Below are positions 46,370-51,285 of a stretch of DNA of 51,285 nt, one piece after another. The notes below the pieces were generated by a model. It was given only the letters and a program-made list of their open reading frames with translations, was not told the origin of the DNA and ran no database searches. Positions within the stretch are counted from its first letter, which is position 1; each line of letters starts with the position of its first letter. The position numbers and the translations under genes were made by a program. Location: assembly GCA_004151065.3 (NCBI GenBank), contig NWUY0304081716.1:1-51285 (forward strand). Direction: 5' to 3'. The stretch is from Larix sibirica (taxonomy: Eukaryota > Streptophyta > Pinopsida > Pinales > Pinaceae).

Positions 46370-47399
46370 GTTTAGGACCCAACTGCCAAAGATACAATAA
46401 GTGTAGGATCCAACCAACTGCTTTAGGATACTGATCATCCTACCAACTGCCTAAGAGACAATAAGTAGTGGTGGAAATCGTACCTGTGCCTGGCAACCCG
46501 AACATACCAAATCGTTTGGTGGAAATCGTACTGCCAAAAAGACAATAAAGTAAAGGACCCAACCTACTGCTTTAGGATATTGAAAGAATCATCGCTCAGT
46601 AAAGCTTTCTTGCATTTTAAGAGGAAAGACAGCAACCAACCTACATTCTAAATATAGAGGTCTCTGAAGGGAAGGAAACAACTAACCACCACCTTCCTAA
46701 TTTATAGAGGGAGGATACGGCACGAATCAGACTCTATAAAGCTATCTTCTTGGAAGGACACATCTAACTTTATGTGCATACGGAGAAACTAAATTATACT
46801 TTTTCTTTTTTACTCACGACTCACAGAATGCATGTTGTTAACCTAAAGACTTGCTTATATAACAGCTTGGAACTACTTCTAAGTTTTTCACATCCTCCTT
46901 ACAAGTTGTTTAATGCTTTCCTGGCATATTTAACCGCTGGTAACTACTTTCTTAGTTTTGAAGATACGCTTTCCTCCCAAACAAATAAGTGCATGTTGTG
47001 ACCGGAACTTGCAGACGCAACCAGGAACTTCTCTTTCAATCATCACGAGAACTAGACTCTTCATCTCGATAAACAAGCTCTGGTGCTAGCGGTGAATAAA
47101 CTGCTCTGGGTAGCGATTCAGGGATAGCAATAGGCTACCTCGGATTGGGGAAGCAAGCATCGAACCGTTATTACGTGGAAATGTCTTGTCTATCTTGGGC
47201 CATCATCAGGGCTGCTGGTTACCTGACTTCCTCGAAGCTGCAATGTATCAGTTTGTGATAGGCCTGCTCAATGTAAGGTTGCCCAGCATACCTGTATTTG
47301 TTGGTCGATCAAAGGAAAGGGTTAATGCTTAAAGAGTAAGACCCAAGGTTGTTTAGAAGAGTCTTTGCTGTACTTTTTTTCTGTCAAACTAATGGTATG
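46370..47399. other. Insert of unrelated DNA between protease and RT of the second gypsy
   Basis: Similarity to the retroelement stops at about 46,369 and resumes at about 47,450. The insert begins with a cluster of scrambled direct repeats (46,374-46,585): GGA(T/C)CCAACC.ACTGCTTTAGGATA occurs at 46,406 and 46,554; TGGTGGAAATCGTAC at 46,469 and 46,518; ACTGCC.AA.AGACAATAA about three times. The remainder shows no motif. The missing part of pol (the protease-RT linker) may be deleted or replaced. Confidence 0.5.
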
Positions 47400-47449
47400 C
47401 CTGGGGTTACTGAATGTCTCCAAGTAAAGACTCCACAAATCAGTCATGG

Positions 47450-49070
47450 AAAGTAGCAAAAGCCACAATTGGAGAAGTTGGTTGACATATTAAAGGAGGT
47501 TTTTCAAGCACCCAAAGGCCTTCCACCCCAAAGTAATATGTTTACAACAAGAAGCACTACTACCCATCGAAGACTTGAGAAGGTTTACTAGACGCATATA
47601 AATTAAAGAGGAATTTGTATGAGTTGCTTGAGCATGGAGTCATTAGGCCAAGCACTTATCCATGTGGCTCTCCAATAGTACTTGTTCCCAAGAAGGATGG
47701 TACATAGCTTATGTGTGTGGACTACCATGCCCCCAATAAGCCTCATAATAAAGAATATGTATCCATTTCCAAGAATAGAGGACTTGCTAGATCAACTAAA
47801 AAAAGCAAGGTTTTTCCCCAAGTTGGATCTCAAATCAGGTTATCACCAAGTCATAATGAAAGAGGAAGAAGTGTGGAAAACTGCATTCAAGACAAGGCAA
47901 GGACTCTATGAATGGTTGATGCTAACATTTGGGTTGTCCAATGCATCGGGTACTATGAGGGTAATTAATGATGTCTTATGCACTTTCTTTTTTCATAGTG
48001 TATTTGGATGACATTCTTGTGTTTAGTTCAATTTTGGATGAGCATATGCTACATTTTAAACGAGTGCTTTAAACTAAAAATTGAAATAATCTTTTAGTTA
48101 ATTGGAATAAATGTGGATTTGCCAAAGAAACCTAGGGTATTTGGATTATGTAGAGGGAGGAGGTGAACTCAAGATTAATCCAAGCAAAATAGTGGAAATC
48201 TGAAATTGGCCTACATGAAGGGATGTGCGTGAGTTGAGAAGCTTTATTTGGGCATCCCCAAAAAATGAATGAGTTTATCGCTTATTTATCGAAAATGGTA
48301 GCCCCATTCCATGCCTTAACCTCAGAAAAACATGCTTTCAATTGGGAAGGAGCACAACCGAATGCTTTTGAGAAGTTGAAGCACAAAATAAACTCTGCAT
48401 CGATATTGGCACTTTGAAACTTGAGACAACCATCTTAAGTTTAAGTTGAGGGATCACACTATGCTATTGAATCCATGTTGAAGCAAGAGGCAAACCAGTA
48501 TGTTATAATTCCAAAATGTTATAAGTTTTTACTTTGTATTATTGTATTTATGACTAAGGAATTTGGGCATTGGTGCAGGTGGTTGAGAAAAGGAAGCATT
48601 ACATAAAAAGAAAATAAACAGTGATTCATACTGATCACCAACCTCTATAATATTTTCATGCACAAATAAATATCCAACAAGCAATACAATATAAGTGGAT
48701 GGGTTTCTTGTCACAATTTAATCATGTGATCAAATACAAGAAGGGAGTCACAAATATAGAGGCGGATTTTGTACAATTCTATAAAAAAAACATTATGTGC
48801 AATCATGGAAGTTGAGCCATTTGCACAAGAAGAGTACACAAGAAATATGCACATGACAGATTTTTAAGCATTATATCAGCAAACATTGGGTCACAAAAAT
48901 AATGAAAAAGATGAAGTAATATATTTATATAGGATGGACTTATATACAAGTTGGGATAGCTTCGCATACCTAGAGGAGGAGATATAGTTCAGCTCAAAAG
49001 AGAAGCACACACATCAAAAGTTGCAAGTAATGTTGAAAGAGAATCTAAAATAAGAGAATTTTATTAGTGT
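47450..49070 (+). pseudogene. gypsy RT, RNase H and integrase-proximal remnant
   Basis: This probably continues the gag-protease piece upstream. EKLVDILKEVFQAPKGLPP (about 47,475-47,530) leads into RT: LLEHGVIRPSTYPCGSPIVL (from about 47,622), PKKDGT, MCVDY (47,711), FPKLDLKSGYHQV (first catalytic Asp, about 47,815), WKTAFKTRQGLYEWLM, FGLSNA, then a one-base shift in the T run at about 47,988 and the YLDD box at 48,001-48,012. Broken RNase H text follows (FLLCIIVFMTKEFGHW), then a linker (VIKYKKG-like, about 48,730) and scattered polar text. No integrase catalytic motif could be placed. Numerous stops are present. Confidence 0.8.
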
Positions 49071-49189
49071 CCAACAAGTGACCACAAAGTTGGTGAATGG
49101 AGATCAAAAGTAAAACCAATGTGAATAAACAGTGGGAGTGCGAAAGCAACTCCGATTGCTACTCTAATAAAAGCATAGGAAGAGCTAAC

Positions 49190-50180
49190 TAATTATACAA
49201 TATAAATCACAATGTTGTAAGAATTAATCAATCATATCTGGGGGTTAAGGCTGGTCCGAAAATAGAATAAAGTGCCTGCCTGTCGTATCCACTAAGGATT
49301 ACTGGCTGGATAGGTGATAGGTAAAAGGTGGGGTGTATATAGATGGGTAAGGTGGGTTGGTAGCAGGTCCTAAAATGAAAGAAAGGTAAATAGGAGTCGT
49401 TCTAGCCGTGTCTAAATTAATGAATGGTATCTGCTGTAAACCCGTCTCCCCGAAAGCTAAATAGTGGTACCACTGACTAACTTCTCTGAATTGGGCAGGC
49501 AGCACTCCCTTGATAAACTAAGGTGAAGCGGTAAGTAAAGTCTGGTATAACAGGTGGTTGGTAGCACACTAACATGAATCCTTCTAGCATCTAAAGGTCG
49601 TAGCAATGCTTGCTGTCTTAATTAATAAATCATATCTGGTGGGGGTTCATCCCGGCCCGAACAATAGCAATAGTGTTACCCCAAGGCAAGTGTTTAGTAA
49701 GCCCGCCCGTGCAATTTATACTGTACTAAGTTGAAGGTCTGTGAGCCGCCGTCCGGTCTATCAAGGGTTGTTAAGACGCCACAACAGGTTGTTAATGTGC
49801 CGCTGAAAGTAATTAAGTAGGCTGACCAAACAAAGGTTAATGTTTCAAGTGCCCACCCAAGCAATCCCGTTACTCTCAAAGTTAAGGTAAGTGAGCCTAT
49901 GGAAAGTAAATAGTAAAGGTGGTAGAGGAATAAGTAGTACTAAAATCATAGAGTAGGGGCATATAAAGTTCCTATTGCAGTCTTAATTAATAAAAGGTAT
50001 CTGGGGTTTAAGCCCGTCCCTACAAGAGGAACGATAGTGCTTATACTGGATTCCTTCCTGCCTGACCTGAAGCAAGAGGTTGGGGCATAACTAACTAAGT
50101 AGGTTAAATGAGGTATGGAATAGAGGTTGTTGGTGAAGCAGGTGGGTTGGTCGGGTCGAACCCAAAAACGTTTCCAAACA
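49190..50180. repeat. Degenerate unit shared with 38.4-40.1 kb, second region
   Basis: At least three loosely tandem sub-copies share AATTAAT(A)AA(T)C(A)TATCTGG...(A)AGCCCGTCC: around 49,220, 49,620 and 49,985, with a partial at 49,415. GGTGAAGCAGGTGGGTTGG (50,131) matches GGTGAAGCAGGTGGAT at 39,866. GGGGCATATAAAG at 49,957 matches 39,655. No gene is supported. Confidence 0.55.
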
Positions 50181-50212
50181 CTAATTTGATAAGGAACAAT
50201 TATGTTTGGACG

Positions 50213-50243
50213 GAAGACTTGCTTGACCAAAGGGAGAGCAAGG
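50213..50243 (+). repeat. Bpu-like element, 5' end degenerate
   Basis: The core GCTTGACCAAAGGGAGAGC is followed by AAGG at its 3' end; the 5' AAGG is not recognisable. One substitution (GAGAGC for GAGGGC) separates it from the other cores. Confidence 0.6.
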
Positions 50244-50435
50244 GGGTCGGAGGCATATTCTTTCTCCATAAGGGTGAAATAACTCGCATTTTCAAATAGT
50301 AAACTCGATTCATTTCCTAATTTCCTGCGCCTTGGACTTTCGCCAGAATCCCAAAGTAAAGGGGCGTAGCCTTGTTCGAGGTAGGGCTAGTCTCCTTCCT
50401 CTTCGTTCGTTCTGCAATAATCCCAGCTGCCTGCC

Positions 50436-50912
50436 TTGCCTCCCAATCTCCCCACCCCAAGAAATGAGGGGTATTGTCCCCACGACCCGCCCGATGGTTT
50501 ATTCGAATCGAAGTTGACCCTCCCCTCGTCCGATCAAGCAAGAATTCCCCTACCCGTGGTCCAGCTTAAAGGCATACTTCAAGACATAAGAATCCCTGCT
50601 GAGCCATGCATGCCTTCCCCTTCCCTTCAAGCAATAGACGACCAGCTATGCCATGCCCTGTGGGGTTGTTCCGGTCGATTTGAAAACCCTCTTCCTTTGG
50701 TCGAGCGGCTCCGCCCTTGCCCTCTCTTTGGTCGAGCAAGCGATAACCTCCTGAAACGCGCCCCCGTGAGGAAGCCCGTGAGGAATAAGTCAAAAAGTCC
50801 CGGAGGGTATGTTTCAAATACCTCTAAAAGTTTACTTTTGCCCTATCGGAGTTTCGCTTCGGAGTTGAAGTTCGGAGTGAGCTGGTTTGCTATTAAGTTA
50901 TTTTGCTGCTAA
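50436..50912 (+). CDS. Hypothetical chimeric 158-codon frame containing Bpu-like copies
   Basis: This is the longest ATG-type frame in the mitochondrial-like part, and it may instead start at a downstream Met. The central PLVERL and PLFGRAS segments are encoded by the two Bpu-like copies at 50,687-50,750. No domain is recognised. Plant mitochondria often carry chimeric frames built from repeats, so expression is possible but unproven. Confidence 0.2.
   Translation: MPPNLPTPRNEGYCPHDPPDGLFESKLTLPSSDQARIPLPVVQLKGILQDIRIPAEPCMPSPSLQAIDDQLCHALWGCSGRFENPLPLVERLRPCPLFGRASDNLLKRAPVRKPVRNKSKSPGGYVSNTSKSLLLPYRSFASELKFGVSWFAIKLFCC
50687..50750 (-). repeat. Two Bpu-like elements in tandem
   Basis: Copy 1 (50,687-50,718) has core CTTTGGTCGAGCGG. 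Copy 2 (50,715-50,750) is 36 bp, with CCTT at one end and CCTC at the other, core CTCTTTGGTCGAGCAAGCG. They lie head to tail and share the CCTT at 50,715-50,718, the same arrangement as at 19.28 kb. Both have GTCGAG where the other copies have GTCAAG. Confidence 0.65.
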
Positions 50913-51285
50913 ATATATTTATTTGCATAATTACATATATATATATATAAACACTATACTATACCTCTGCTAACTCTTTTTATTACTACTCTCCTAGATT
51001 GAATGTGATCCCCCCAGGGCAGGGAGTGATCCACAGGACCAGGAATTTATTTGACGATTTCCTCCGCTGAGAAGGAGAAGGCTGGGCTTCGCCCCTCCCC
51101 TTTGTTTCTTACAACCTGAAACAACCGATATACCCATGGCTACTATTCGACGACAATATCCCATTCGGAACTGCCTCCCCTCCCTCCTGGATTATACATG
51201 TCGCCTTTTATCCCTATCACCTGACATTTGAAGCCCAAAGCCTAGATAAGATATCCTGACCCGGATTCTCAAGTAAAGAGACCCA
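50913..51285. other. Right end of window, no gene recognised
   Basis: An (AT)n run lies at 50,935-50,949. From 51,050 to 51,110 the sequence is GC-rich with GAGAAGGAGAAGGC and GGCTTCGCCCCTCCCC. No open frame or RNA signal was seen. Confidence 0.4.

Noticed and set aside
50100-50175. tRNA T-arm at GGGTCGAACCC
   Set aside because: The loop is only five bases, and no cloverleaf can be built around it.

Overview
The window reads as plant DNA made of two different kinds of sequence. Bases 1 to about 17,870 are AT-rich (roughly 35-38% GC by eye) and look like the retrotransposon-filled DNA of a large seed-plant nuclear genome. Bases from about 17,870 to the end are richer in GC (about 43-45% by eye), contain almost no recognisable genes, and carry several copies of a 35-36 bp element that starts and ends with AAGG (or CCTT on the other strand). 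This matches what is published for Bpu elements of gymnosperm mitochondrial DNA (Cycas, Ginkgo). The best single reading is a gymnosperm, possibly conifer, mitochondrial scaffold that has taken up nuclear-type retroelements. A nuclear scaffold holding a large mitochondrial insertion is the alternative, and sequence alone does not decide between them.

Layout. 1-845: decayed LINE reverse transcriptase. 998-11,875: an old LTR element with about 1.2 kb LTRs and a non-coding interior, into which a second, smaller LTR element (5,645-8,250, 259/260 bp LTRs with TGTTGGA...TCCAACA ends) has inserted. 11,876-14,380: AT-rich DNA with two short tandem duplications. 14,384-17,868: a decayed Ty3/gypsy gag-pol with zinc knuckles, protease, two gag-like stretches, reverse transcriptase and the start of RNase H, cut off abruptly at the junction with the mitochondrial-like part. 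17,869-51,285: mitochondrial-like DNA holding a 17-base assembly gap inside a tandem Bpu-like array (19.2 kb), a gypsy RNase H fragment on the minus strand, a modular repeat field (22.4-26.3 kb), a GCT-phased array (29.8-31.0 kb) with relatives at 35.2 and 35.8-36.1 kb, related degenerate units at 38-40 and 49-50 kb, and two further gypsy remnants (44.06-44.40 kb; 45.5-49.1 kb, split by about 1 kb of unrelated DNA).

No intact gene of known function was found. No mitochondrial respiratory, ribosomal-protein, rRNA or tRNA gene was recognised, and the few clean small reading frames are marked hypothetical. The most unusual items are: (1) a Bpu-like element inserted in the GCT array, where removing 32 bases restores the downstream phase, which shows insertion with a 4-base AAGG duplication; (2) an exact 50-bp repeat whose two 7-bp hairpins are mutually exclusive; (3) a gypsy family with gag-like domains between protease and reverse transcriptase.
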